Source: Spirodela intermedia
Taxonomy: Eukaryota; Streptophyta; Magnoliopsida; Alismatales; Araceae
Assembly: GCA_902729315.2 (NCBI GenBank)
Contig: LR746268.1
Coordinates: 4,271,501-4,335,500, forward strand
DNA: 64,000 nt
Direction: 5' to 3'
Numbering within the stretch: position 1 is the first letter of the stretch; each line of letters opens with the position of its first letter. The notes below the pieces were generated by a model, which had not been told where the DNA came from, did no database searches, and worked only from the letters and a program-made list of their open reading frames with translations. This document shows positions 48,344-61,000 of the stretch, piece after piece. Both the position numbers and the translations under genes were made by a program.

Positions 48344-50890
48344 TGTTAGACCGTATTATATACTAGACATAGATTAAATAAAATAATTTTTATGTTTAAC
48401 ATATGTCGTAACACAATAGATTGATCTCATGGTTAATTAGATCCCACCCAATTATTTTGTGGTCATGAGAAAATAGTTGTATTTATTTACATTCAACATA
48501 AATCAATTCATATATTATATCTCCATTCTCTCTCCTTTGCTTTCTAATAGTTGATAACTTGGGCTTCCTCAATATGGTATCGAAGCCACCTTTTTCTGAT
48601 TATTTGACTAATCCTCTTTTATTTCTAGAGTATTCCCCTGGCTATATGATTTTGTTTTGCAAAAAAAATTTTGCTAACCAGATTTTACCCTAGAGTATAA
48701 TGTTTTCCTCATCTAAAGTCTTCTTCTGAAGATTTACATCGTGTGACTATGTTACTCTACACCACGAAAATGGCTACCATTGGCCTGTTTTGGAGGCAAG
48801 AGAACAATCTAAACCATCTTGGGAATCGAAATGCTCATTATTGACTTAAATCAACCGATTGTTTTCTCTATTTTTGCTCATCTGTCCATATTGAAGGTGA
48901 GAATACAATAGTAGTTGCTTGAGAAGATGGTACACATGTATCCAAAGTCATTGAATGACACCAACATCTTCACACTCATTAAAGTGCTCTAAATTATAGT
49001 TGATGATGTCAAGTAGATAAAATGAACTCAAATTAGAAGGAAAGAACTCACTCGAATAGAGTGAGTTTATTAAAGTTGTTTTAATGAGGGAAAACTATAT
49101 GACCTACTATAAATTGGTACATAAATCAATATGTCCAATATTCAAATCACAAAAGAAAGAAAACACAGTTATTATAACATTTTTAGAGTGGTGTGATCAA
49201 AAAGTCAATGTGACTTATGTACTTCCTCCAATATTAAAAGACTTAAGGAAAAAATAGGAATGCCTTTTTCAAAAAGTATGACAAAGCCAAGGTTTATTAG
49301 GTAATGACAAAGGTAATGACCTTAGTATATGGGATTACAATTGTTAGAGGATATGCAAATGAGTTAAATCTTTACGAAATTAGGATTGACAACACAATAG
49401 AAGGATATAATGTGAAAATGGTAACTAAAGGGTACACTCAAGCTTATAAATTAGATTACTTAGAAATGAATAATTGGCCTAGTTACAAAGATAAATACAT
49501 TTATAATCTTACTATAATTAATAGCAAATTTTAGTTGAGATGCCTAATAATTTTGATGTAAAAAATATAATTTTATTTGAAGAACTAATTGAAGAAATAT
49601 ATAAATCATGGGTTACAAAAGGAATCCAAAAGCCAATGTGATATGTAAGTTGAAGGAGACTTTATATTGGCTCAAACAGTCACCTAAAGCTTGGTTTGAT
49701 ACAATCATATTTTATTTTTTAAGCAATGATTGTTAAGAATAACTACAACCCTTTTAGTATACGTAGAAAACATAATAGCGATAGAGAATGATAATAGTGA
49801 AAATGAACATTCAAGTAGTTAGCTACTAAAAGAGTTTCACATTAAGATGTTAGAAAAATTGAGATATTTTCTCAACATTGAAGATATATACTAAAAAAAT
49901 GGCATATTTATATTACAATAAATGTTTATCATAGATTTATTAAAGGATATAGAAAAACTAAACTATAAACTCACAAGTACTTCTAATGATTTGAATCATA
50001 AACTCAATAATATAGAGAAACATAATAGATTGAAAAATATATCATCATCTTGTAAGAAAATTAATTTATCTTTCTCACATTAGACTAGACATTAAAGAAT
50101 CAATTAGAGTCCTCAACCAATTCATACATAATCCAAAGGAAGTTCATATTTTGGTCACTAATACATTATTATAATTTGTAAAAGAGATGCTTAGCAGAGG
50201 CATCTTATTTAAGAGAAATAGAAATAGAGATATTGAAGTTTACACTAATGTTAATCATGTAGGTCTAATTGTTGATTGATGAACAACCTCAAACTATTAT
50301 ACATTTTTTAGCAATGACTTTATCACTTGATACAACAAGAAATAGCAAATAGTGGCAAGATCGAGTACTGAATTTGAGTTCTAAGCAATCATTCCAAGCA
50401 TATGGTGAGCAACAGATTAAAAGATATGTAAATAATCATATTAAATTATATTTTATTAATAAATAAGTCATAAATATAAGTTACAATTTAATATAGTATG
50501 ACTAGACAATGTATGTTGAGATAGATTGACACTTCATCAATAAAAAGGTTAGAAAGGTGCACTATTTGTACTCCATGTCTAACTCATGATCAGCAATTGG
50601 ATGTACTTTCTAAGAGATTAAGCAATCTTACATTTCAAACACTCATATTCAAGATGAAATTGGACAGCATCCACTCACTAACTTGAGGGAGAATGACTGA
50701 ACACTTTATAATATTATCATACCTTCATGTATGTACAAGTTTACTCATATCATAATTTATTTATTTTACATTAGATTTGGTTCTGTTTAAAGGATGCACG
50801 TTCCATTGTTTGAGTCACTTATAAATACTTGTATCCATTTACACAATATTAATCAACTATTTATATCAATAAAAAAAACTATAGGAGGCT
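48344..50890 (+). mobile_element. Decayed Ty1/copia retrotransposon
   Basis: A candidate 5' LTR (TGTTAGACCG...CTTCCTCA, 48344-48571) is followed by TGGTATCGAAGCC (48575-48587), close to the initiator-tRNA-Met primer-binding site. Polyprotein fragments follow on the plus strand in the right order: reverse transcriptase VKMVTKGYTQ (about 49414-49444) and LKQSPKAWFD (about 49661-49690), then RNase H VARSSTEFEF (about 50352-50381). A polypurine-like CTTGAGGGAGAATG (50682-50695) precedes the presumed 3' LTR. Many stops and shifts: non-functional. The 3' LTR does not clearly resemble the 5' LTR, so the ends are uncertain. Confidence 0.75.
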
Positions 50891-53800
50891 GTATTGATGA
50901 GATTCAATGGTGAACTGCTGCCCAAAAGAAAAACCGCCTAGAAGTCCAATGACTTTTTTTGTCATTCCGTGACTTTGGGGTGTAACAACTCTCTTTGGCA
51001 ACTGAAAACCTAAGACTTCTAAAAAAACTTATGAACATCTATGTCCTTAAAAAGTCAATTGTAGTTGTTGATGGATGCCTTCATTCATTCATGAGAGTCT
51101 CAATGCTATGGTGCTGCTCTCTCTCTCTCTCTCTCTCTCTCATTCTTCCCCTCTCCATCAAGGATAGATGCATTTAACTTTTCATAGTGAAACATCTATT
51201 CTCTAATGAACTTATCTCATTCCTCTACCTTGGTGTAATTTCACTGAATTTGATCTTAAGGAAGCCTCTAAACCCAGTGGATATACTTTAGTTCTTTAAT
51301 GATTCAGTTGATTTCTATTACTTGTGAAAATAATTACCTGATCTATGCTTCATTGACTTATGACCATCTGGATTGGAACCTTTTCAATACCCTCTTGAAG
51401 ATTCATGCGAGAGTCAGATTCTCTTTCCAAGGTTGTGCCATCTTAGATGGAGGTGACAGTCAAAGGTGCCCTAATTCCCCATGTTTATTAATTTGTGGGA
51501 GCATTGTAGCTTTTGTGCATCGTGCTCAACCTCTTTTGAACCTATCTTCTAGGTTTTCTATGATTTTCTATGCTCTTGAACTCATTTGACATTAATACTG
51601 TAGTTTGGGAGCTTATCGATATATTTTATTTTATTCCACTGTGTTCACTGATGCAGCGGCTGTCAGGGGCTCTCTCTCTCTCTCTCTCTCTCACTCACTC
51701 ACTCACACACACACACACACACTTATCGTTATCATCCCTTGCCTTCCTCCATTATTCCATATAACTATCGCCCTCTATTATCTCCCTCTTTCAATATCAT
51801 TGCCCTTATAATTATCCACATATCAAGAAGGGTCTTACCACATTCCCAGTCGGACTTTGACCACTTGGAGGTATGGTCCCGACGCAAAGGCCCAAAAATT
51901 AATTTCATAAGTGCGATGATTTGGCCACATTGTTTGAGAATGTCAAATGGACGAGCCTGGCTCGAACCTAACCAAACCTACACCGAGCCTAGAGATCCTA
52001 GTGCTCGGACTTCGATTGGATTCAAAATGTAGGCCGAAGTTTGACCTTGGTCAACGTCTGTGGTGACAAAGCTCGACCTAGTGTTTGACCTGGATAGGCC
52101 GAGCATTGACATAATCTTGATCTGTGAACATGGATGCGCCACCTCCCTGTCACCGCAGTCCAAGATCTGTACTTTGTTTCTCCAGAAGAGTGTATTCTTC
52201 TGGTTGATTTCTTTTCTTCTCAGATGAACTGTTTCGCTTCATGAAACCTGACTATTTGGGACAATTCTGAATACATTCAGAAACTTTGGTTTTTTCATCC
52301 AAGTATTTAAGCTTTTCGCGCATTTCCTTTCTGGAATGCATCTGCATTCCACAGCGTTTAGTCAATTCGAGGTAGATAAAAACGTGTGATTTGGCATCAA
52401 ATCATGCTATTTTCGTGTGGACCATGTGGCTGCCGTGGTCATTCTGGATTGGGTCGGCCGATTTCATCCCTCACATGCGTTAGTTTGGGAGGTGGGTGGA
52501 AGCTATTGATCAACCTCTTCCGTTCCATGAATGCAGGAGGAAATGGTGGGCGGCGGAGGATCAGGAAGTTTCGTTCTATCATCACCGCAGCCTCCACGTG
52601 AGAGTTGACTCAACGACTCGTCACCCTCCACGGTCGCCGTCGCAGTGGGGAAACCCGGAGGGGCAGCTCTCCGTTGTGGCCAGCCCGCTGGCCATGGATT
52701 GCCGTTGATCTCCCCATTAATTCTCCCGGTGGAGTAAGCGCTCTCCTTCTCTTCTCTTTCTCTCTCCCTAAGTATAAGTTTTTATTTCTTGTATCATATA
52801 GACAAGTAATCAAGGTTTAATTTTTAACAACTTACAAAAGATAATGATGGTTGGTGGAGTCAATCCATGGCTGTTGCTTTATATGTGAAAAAAAATAATC
52901 CAATATTGATGGTTCAGTACCCAAATCCACCATAGTGGATCTCACTCTCCTTTCATTTTAAATTTGAAGTAATAATGTGGTCGTTTTGAATTAAATCTCT
53001 CAAGAAATCTTGCCTATATTTATGTTTTTGGGTCCTGCAAAGTAAATTTAAGAGTCTCATCTTAGAGGTAAATTTCATAAAAATAATGATTACATTGTTT
53101 TTAAATTATCTTATAAATTATTTAATTAAAAAATTATCAAAATTATTGTGTAACATACTTCTCCAAATTGAAAGCTATTTCGGAGGAATTTAATTATTTT
53201 TTGTCATCATGTCCTTGTTATAAATGTTCACACGGAGGTATTAAAGAACTATAATGCATATTTTATATCATCTATAGAGATAATTGATAAACAATAAATA
53301 CATCATCTTCATTCGCAACAAGCACATACATCTTAGTTGTTTTAAATCTTTTTTTTTCAAAATTATGGAAAGTTGATTTATGTGACTCAATATAGATATA
53401 TTCAAATGGTAGTGTGTTTATTTCTCTATGTCCAGTATATAATTCAACTATTACTTTACCTAACAACACTCATATTTTAGTAGGTTGCTTGCTGATTTAA
53501 GATTTTATTCTCAACTAATTATTAAAGATGTTATATATGGTTCTCAACTGAATTTTAATTTACTATATGTAAGTGACATGTTGATTACAGCATGAGCTTC
53601 ATTGTTTGATTAATTAGTGATTTAGAATCCAAAGAGCAAGGTAATGATTAGCAAGGAGAATAAAGCATTAGACACCTAATGAAAACTAGATAATTTGAAC
53701 ATTTGTCTACAATGTTTTGATTTGCATATAACACATTAAATTTAGGTAATTTATCTTTGAAAATATTAGAGATAATACAAAAGCAGATTTTTGTTAACTC

Positions 53801-54400
53801 CTCAGCATGTAATGAAATAACTTCATATTATATTTATCTTTTAGTAAAGTAGCGGAGATTACTTTTTTTTAATGACAATCATATTTTTTAAGCATCTTTT
53901 TTGATCTTTGTGTTGTTAGACACTCAAGTTATCAATCTACAAAATATAATAATTAAAAATCTGATATTACTAAAGAAATTGAATTCAATAATTTATTGAC
54001 TAAATATACCATTTTATATCAACATTTCTTGAATGGTATTAAAATTTTATTTGTTTCAATCAAATAAATATTACAATTTTGGAAAAATTATAAATTTAGA
54101 TACACATGTAATTCACAAAGTACTGGCACCTAAGTGGACTTGGCTAGACCTTGTCCCTTCTTCGTCAGGGACATTGACCCTAAGAAAGTAATCCACACAT
54201 ACCCATGTGTTCAGCAAAGCAATGCAGCCTCAACAACCATAAGTAATATATGTGGCCGAGGAGATAAAGGGGATATAATCTATTATTTGTATATACTAGA
54301 TTCGGTGATTGTCCAATAAAATATCTAGAACCAATAATCCTGATTAAATATTTTTTAAAACGAATGATACGACTAAGGTCACTATGCTTCAGCCTATTTT
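50891..54400. other. Intergenic DNA before TAF1
   Basis: No gene I can support. Holds a (CT)n tract at about 51117-51141 and a compound (TC)n/(AC)n tract at 51669-51721. A moderately GC-rich island at about 52420-52740 has open frames without recognisable domains. Strongly AT-rich sequence follows from about 52800 to 54400. Confidence 0.45.
51669..51721. repeat. Compound (TC)n-(CACT)n-(AC)n microsatellite
   Basis: TC units pass into CACT and then AC units without interruption. Confidence 0.85.
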
Positions 54401-55021
54401 CTCTACATAGTAAGATTCCTCGATTCTAGTGTTTCAGGGTTACTGTCGCATTCCTTTGTGTCGCTTATTCGATCGTATGGTCCGAATTCGTTGATAGTGG
54501 ATCGGACTTTAGTTGGTTCTTTGCGGTTCAACGGGTGGCGCCAGTGGGCGGCGATTGGCCCGTTTGGGAACTCGACAGGACACGGCCCGTCCCCTACCGC
54601 CCTCCGTCGTGCTCTGGCGAGCACCGTCTCCGTCTCCGTTGCCCTGGACTGCAGTGTAGTGGGAGGGCGAAGCAGGCCACTTTTGCTTCTCTGGCGCTTC
54701 TCGCTTCTTCCTTCTCCCGCCGGCATCCGCGCCGTTCTGCTTTCCGATCATGGAACCGTGGAATTCCCCTGCGGCGGCCTTTTTCTCCGATAGATGGCGT
54801 AAACCTGGATCTTCTCTTCTTCCATCGAGCTTTTATCCGATGTAGCTCTTTCTGTAGTCATCCACTCCCCTTCGCGTCTCCGTAACAGAGAGAAACCCTC
54901 TCCAGACCTCCGCGGCAACGCAGGAGGTTCGAATTCCCGACGTCTCTCTACCGCCTTACCCGAGATCACCTGATTTTGCCGCTTCTCTCACATTTCCTTC
55001 TCTTCTCAACAGATTAACGAC
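54401..55021 (+). promoter_or_regulatory. Presumed TAF1 promoter and 5' leader
   Basis: An abrupt GC-rich island (about 54520-54960) follows 1.5 kb of AT-rich DNA and ends just before the TAF1 start codon. A CTCTTCTCAACAG acceptor-like sequence (55000-55012) lies ten bases before the ATG, so a 5' UTR intron is possible. No clear TATA box was seen. Open frames on both strands of the island look compositional. Confidence 0.4.
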
Positions 55022-58000
55022 ATGGAGGATGGTGGTGGCGACTCCATTACCCCTCACGATGCTCCTGATGAAGGTTGGTTTCTCTCCAAGAAATACATTT
55101 GACATTCTAAGTTTTTAACCATGGTTATACATGGTAAGAGGACAAATATTCAACTCGCCCCCTCCCCACTCCCCCCCACCCAACATCGCTCCTTCAAAAA
55201 TCCAAGGTGCTACATCCTTGCGTCATTATCTGGGGAAGACTGTGTTGATGTTAATTTCACTGGCAAATGTTTAGTATTCGAGGTAGCTATGTTACGTAAA
55301 TCGCTTTTCTATTTCTATGGAAATTGGAAAAACTCGCATGGCGTTAATTGTAGTTGCGCTATCATTTCTGATCTAAATTTATAATTTTATACAATTTGTT
55401 ATTGCACTATCATAACTGACAAAAGTTATCAATTTACGTGAATTGATTATTCTTTCTCCTTATCTTTATTTCGACTTTTCTAGAGGCTAGAGTTCTCGTA
55501 TGCTCTCCTTCAGTAGATATGAGAAAGCAGATGTTAAAGAAGTTATTCTTGATTTATGGTGATAGTGGCTCAAATATGGCTTTCTGGGTGTCATGGTGAA
55601 GATATGCTGTATAATGTGGTCTCTTGATCAATGAATGGAGTCTTCAGTGATTCGAAATACCGTGTTTTAATAAAATAAGGGTAACATAGGACGGAACACT
55701 GCGTTATGGCCCTCGGCTGACGGAAAACATCTCTCCAAATCAAGCAAACTAAGTTGTGAAGTTTTGGTTTATTTTTAATTTATATGGATCGGCCTTTTTC
55801 TATTATGTTTTGCGAGTCTTTGATTTCTGCATCTTTTATGAGCTTCTGTTACAGGTCCGTGGAACTTGATTTGAATCAAATATCTTCTTTCTATGATTTG
55901 GGAAATGTTCTGTATATTACCCTTTTTAATGCTTCCGTTTTTATCTCAAGTTAAGCCTTTTGTTCTAGGTATGCCCAGATGACTTACCGATGATGTTTAT
56001 TGCATGCATCTACATTTTGGTCGTTTGGCTTGCTGATTATTGACAGTTAAGATTCTTACAATTTTTTATTTATATTGGGAAATCTGGTACAGATGATGAA
56101 GATGAGTATGAAGAACAGGGTGGGGGCAGTCGGTTACTTGGCTTTATGTTTGGAAATGTTGACTGCTCAGGTGATCTTGATGCTGATTACTTGGATGAGG
56201 TGATGTTTTCACATTCCAATGCTCCTCTTGGTTCCAGAAAATTCTGATATCGGCTTGGAATAGCATGATGCTTAATATTATCATGCAATGGTGAAAACAC
56301 AGATCTAGTAACCTATCAACTTGTGAGCCGTGTATAATCTGTTAAATATTTATTCACTGCTTATTTGCATGATTATTTTGAAAATAAATTCATTTACTTA
56401 AACCTTGAAGAGGACTAATCTTTCTGTGAACTTTTCTACTAAAATAATCTTTGGTTTGACAAACCCTCAGACATGTTGCTTTTGTTGGCTGATGAGAACG
56501 AGGAGGTGACCAGAGACAGTCACCGACGAAGAAATAGCTATTGTTGGAACGTTGCAGCCTTCTCTCTTCCACCATCCCTTTTCCTAATATTCTCTCTTGC
56601 TTTCCCCATGTTTTCTGATTCTTCAGAAAATCTAGTACGTCTGGAGTGAAACCAGTGGAGACCAAGACTGGACTACCGTTTTTAATTCTCAGCTCTCAAT
56701 ATCATGTTCCTATCTACCTCTACTGTCTAAATTTTGTGCGGTTGTATTGAAAGGGTACATAAACCAGTAGTTTTAACTTGATCATGTACCTTTTTGGTTG
56801 ATCCTACCTTACTCCATGTGTTTGTACTCCATGAACCTACGCTTCAATTCACCTTGTGCCTGCGCTCTCACATAATTGCTGTCTATAGTAATGTCCCTCT
56901 ATCTCTCAGGCTAGTTAGAAAGCTGTTTACAGACATGCTAATTGAACTTCATTGTCTTCATTAAATTCTGGCATCATTTCACTATTTTTTTTCGTCAGGC
57001 TGAAAAACTAAGAAAATCTAATTGCCCACCGCTGGAATTGGATGTTATTGTCCTTTCTTGTCTTGGACTAGGCTTTGTAACTTTTGTATCATGTCTTGGT
57101 GTCGGATTCCAGCTAGAGTCAATCTTTCTATTGTAAATATTGCTGTAGGATAAAGGAACTTGTGTTTATTCTAACGTTCATGATGAGATCATCATCAAGC
57201 TTGAAATATAAATCTTGAAAGTGGCTTTAGGACAGGCTTTTTATGTAATCAAGCATCAATAAGGTAATCATGCTGTGGTAATTCTTTAAAGCATGCACAT
57301 ACAAGCAATCAACCTCATCTCCATCCTCAGCATCTTCATGTTCATTTTCTTTTTCTCTAACCACATCTGTAAGCAGCCTGCATCATTTGGACGTGTCTCA
57401 CTTTAAAACAGCCCGCACCATTCACATTGAGACATGAAGTGGGTATCCTAGCTCACATTGAGACTGTTTGCTTCCCTCTTCTCTTGTCATTTTTCTCTGC
57501 AGAGTATTTAGATTTTTTTCTTATTGTTTCGTATCATTTTGCATCATTATACTTGTGACCGGACAATTTGAACGGCTTATGAGTCTTATCATTTAGTTGT
57601 CCCTCCTGATGTCTTAGATGTTGGGCATCTGAGACATCCCAATAGGACAATACCCTTGATTTCCCTACGTTTGTCAGGGCATAGCTATTTTCTGAATGTT
57701 TCTACGAGTTGCATTCATCTCATTCTTGTGCCTGATTAACCAGCTATTCAAACTCTCATTGTCAAACTGTCTTAATCTGTTGTATCTGTGGTAACTTGTC
57801 GTGCACTTTGTCATTCTGAGGCACGCTGAAATAGACAACCAACCCTTCCATAAATTCTATCATAGTACGGTGGCAAAGATGGTTTCCTTTTTTATCGTTA
57901 ATAATAGTAATGCTATGTGATCCAGAAACTTAAAAAAGATTGTGGCTTCTTGTCTGTTGTATTAAGTTATTGAGTTTGAGGTTTGATGCTATTGGAAGCA

Positions 58001-61000
58001 TTGTATGATGTGCATTAAATATCTAAACACCTGGGTTCCATTCATACTATTATTGGAAGTGTATCTTCATGCGAATGGCTGAGATAAGGACCCATATAGG
58101 GTTCTGTATCTATCATCATCTATTGGTGTGGCAATGTAAATGACTTCGTCCGCTTCAGAAACAAAATCTGCCTCTCTTGAAGTTTATGTGATTGGGAGGT
58201 TGGTAGTTGACGTGCTACTTTTTCTTGTGTGAAGGTTGCATTCATCACTGCATTCGTGGTAAGGATATGCCTCTCATTATCTCTGGTGTCATGTTTCTAA
58301 GCGTTGATCCCTTACTAACCTCTATTCCTTTTTTTCTTGTGATGCCATTATGTGGGCTTTGAGATTAGCAATCTGGAGCCCCTTTTCAACCGTTCAACAT
58401 ATGATCTTAGATTAAGTTTAGATGCCGGACGGAATTTCTTTCAATGGAAAAGGAAACAGAAATCAAGAGAAAGCGAGGACATGAGAAAGGTTTTGATTCA
58501 ATATAGCCTGGGTCTTTGTGTGTGCATAGCACAGGGCATTTGTCCTTTTTATAGAGATGCATAGATGGAAGACAGCATCCTCCTCAGCATTGTAGAAGAT
58601 GAACTCCACTGAGGAAATATTTCTATCCTTATAATGATTTGGAAGGAGTGTTATTAAAATGAAGAGAGAGAAAATGGACGGTGTGGAAGAGGAACTTTCC
58701 TGTCTCAGAGTACAGGGGAAAGAGCAGGAAACCACCTCATTTTTCATTGACATTTATCACCCCTTAAATAGGGAGAAAATCCTACATGATCTTTCCCCAT
58801 ATACCCTCAGGCTACAAGTTCTCGTGATGGCCATCATCATGGGTTCCCATACATGATGCATCATGACCTAGAAATCCTAACAGCTACAAATTCCTATGAT
58901 GACCGTCATGACGGTGTGAATTCCCATACATGGGTGCATCACGATTTAGAAATCCAACGAGTGTAATCCATTGTCGCTCATAACTAACATATCTTAGGTG
59001 GAATCCTCAAGTCTCCAGAGATACAAGTGTGGGAAGGTGGCAAAATCTTGCATCATGTATTAAAATCAATGTACCTTGAAGTTACCATATATGGTGTTAT
59101 ACTCTTGAAATCTTGCCATCAACATATCATCACAACGCACACGACTTTTTTTTTTCCAGGATGCTAAAGAACATCTTTCTGCGTTGGCTGACAAATTGGG
59201 CCCATCTCTTACCGGCATTGATGTATGGATACTATTCATATTGATATCTTGAATCTTTTTTGCATTATTTTGTCATCTATATAGTCTTCATTAACCGAAT
59301 TCTTTTGCAGATGACCAAATCACCATCTACTGTTACAGATGCTTCAGAACAAGGTAGCTTTTTCTACTTGTCCGCATAAGGTTTTAAGCTTCTTGAAATT
59401 CATTCTCCCTGGTTTACCGTCTGATGTTCCCTGGTTTTGTTATGAGATCAATGCGTAATGTACATCTGAATTTTTAATCTTGAATTCTAGAAACTGAGGT
59501 GAAGCAGACGTTGTTATGAGCTCAATTTGATCAAATCCAAATCGTGTAACCTTTAAGCAACTTGTATTATCATTTTTTTCCTTGGCATCATCACTGACAC
59601 CATGTAGTATTAGCTGGTAAACAGAATCAAGATTTTGTAGCTTGGGAAATGGTCAAAAAGTCGGACAAAATAGTAGAGACTTTTGTGATGTTTGACAATC
59701 TAATAGATGGCTAAAGTTTTTCTACGTCATGTCAGTTACACCAAGTGATCTTTTATTTTATTACCAGGCTGTATATGTTTACTTTTTATTCTATTTTTAT
59801 CTGTCTTTTTATTGCACAGTACTAGTTGCTGAGTTCACTTTGATGTGTTTCTCTCAGAAACACGTCTACAATGACTCTCTTGGGTTATCTAGGCGGATCA
59901 TAAAATCTGATGACTTTTCTTACATGCAAAACTCTGGGCCTTCTATAATGAAAAATAGTCAAATTTACAGTGGATGATGTTGTTTGACTAATAGGCTCGT
60001 TCAGTGAGTGAGTGAACTACAGTTTTTTCTCAATGGAGAATGATTACTGTTTTTCAGTGTATTGGGGTGCCAATATATCCTTCAGTATGTTGCCTTAAAC
60101 TACTCTTGTTTTTTCAGTGCATTCTGAGGCTGTACAGGATCATCCTTTTTCCTTTTAAAATTTTATGAACTTTTGGCACCACCATTTTTTTTTAAAAGAA
60201 TTTCTAATGCTGAAGAACTTTTAATAGTGTCCTGCCCATTGGTGCTTATCCAACCATAGAACCTGCTATGTGCTTTGCCACAAATAATTGATACTTTTCA
60301 CCTGTTTTTATTTATATCAACTTCTATTATTGTCATTGCAATGCATTTGTTTTGTGAGTTGTTCCCAGATTTAGACCATTGCGTGTATCACTCATCCTTT
60401 ATAATGTTTTTCTAAGTCTTTTGGATTTGCTCTGGCAGCTTTTGTTAAGTTCATAAATAGGACGGCTGTTTACTTATTTGTTCTTCTCTCTCAGAATCAT
60501 TATTTCTGCTATGCGATTGCCTGATTATTTTGCTTTTCTATTTTTAATTGTTTCTTTTCCATTTTTGTGTTAGATTATGATGAAAAGGCAGAAAATGCTG
60601 TGGACTATGAGGACATTGATGAGCAATATGAAGGGCCGGAGGTCCAGTCAATACCAGAGGAAAATTCTCTGTTAGCAGAAGATTATTTTTCTAGAAATAT
60701 TTCAATATCCTCTATAACCCATAAAGTGCCTTTATTTGATGAAGAAAATTATGATGAGGATGACGATAATGAGAAGGAAAATGAATTTGTGGAGGTCAAA
60801 TCGGATGCTGAATTTTTTTTGCCAACAGGTTGTACTGTAGTTTACTGTTATTGTCCAATCAAGTTCTTATTGCCAGTTGTTTGTTAATTGATATCCTTTG
60901 GCATTTATGTATTTTCGTTGCTTTATTAATTTAATTTCCTGTCACTTGTTTTGCACCCAAATTTCAGTCACCACGACTACTATTATTCTGCAGTTTGTAA

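Noticed and set aside
52386-52820. GC-rich island with open frames (for example one containing WWAAEDQEVSFYHHRS)
   Set aside because: No recognised family, no splice context, and overlapping frames on both strands; left as intergenic.
54403-54969. Frames of 70-116 codons on both strands before TAF1
   Set aside because: They overlap each other in a GC-rich promoter island and lack recognisable domains.
56997-57136. Possible extra TAF1 exon beginning AEKLRKSNCPP after a CAG acceptor
   Set aside because: The conserved protein runs directly from YLDE to DAKEHL, which joins 56199 to 59160 in frame.
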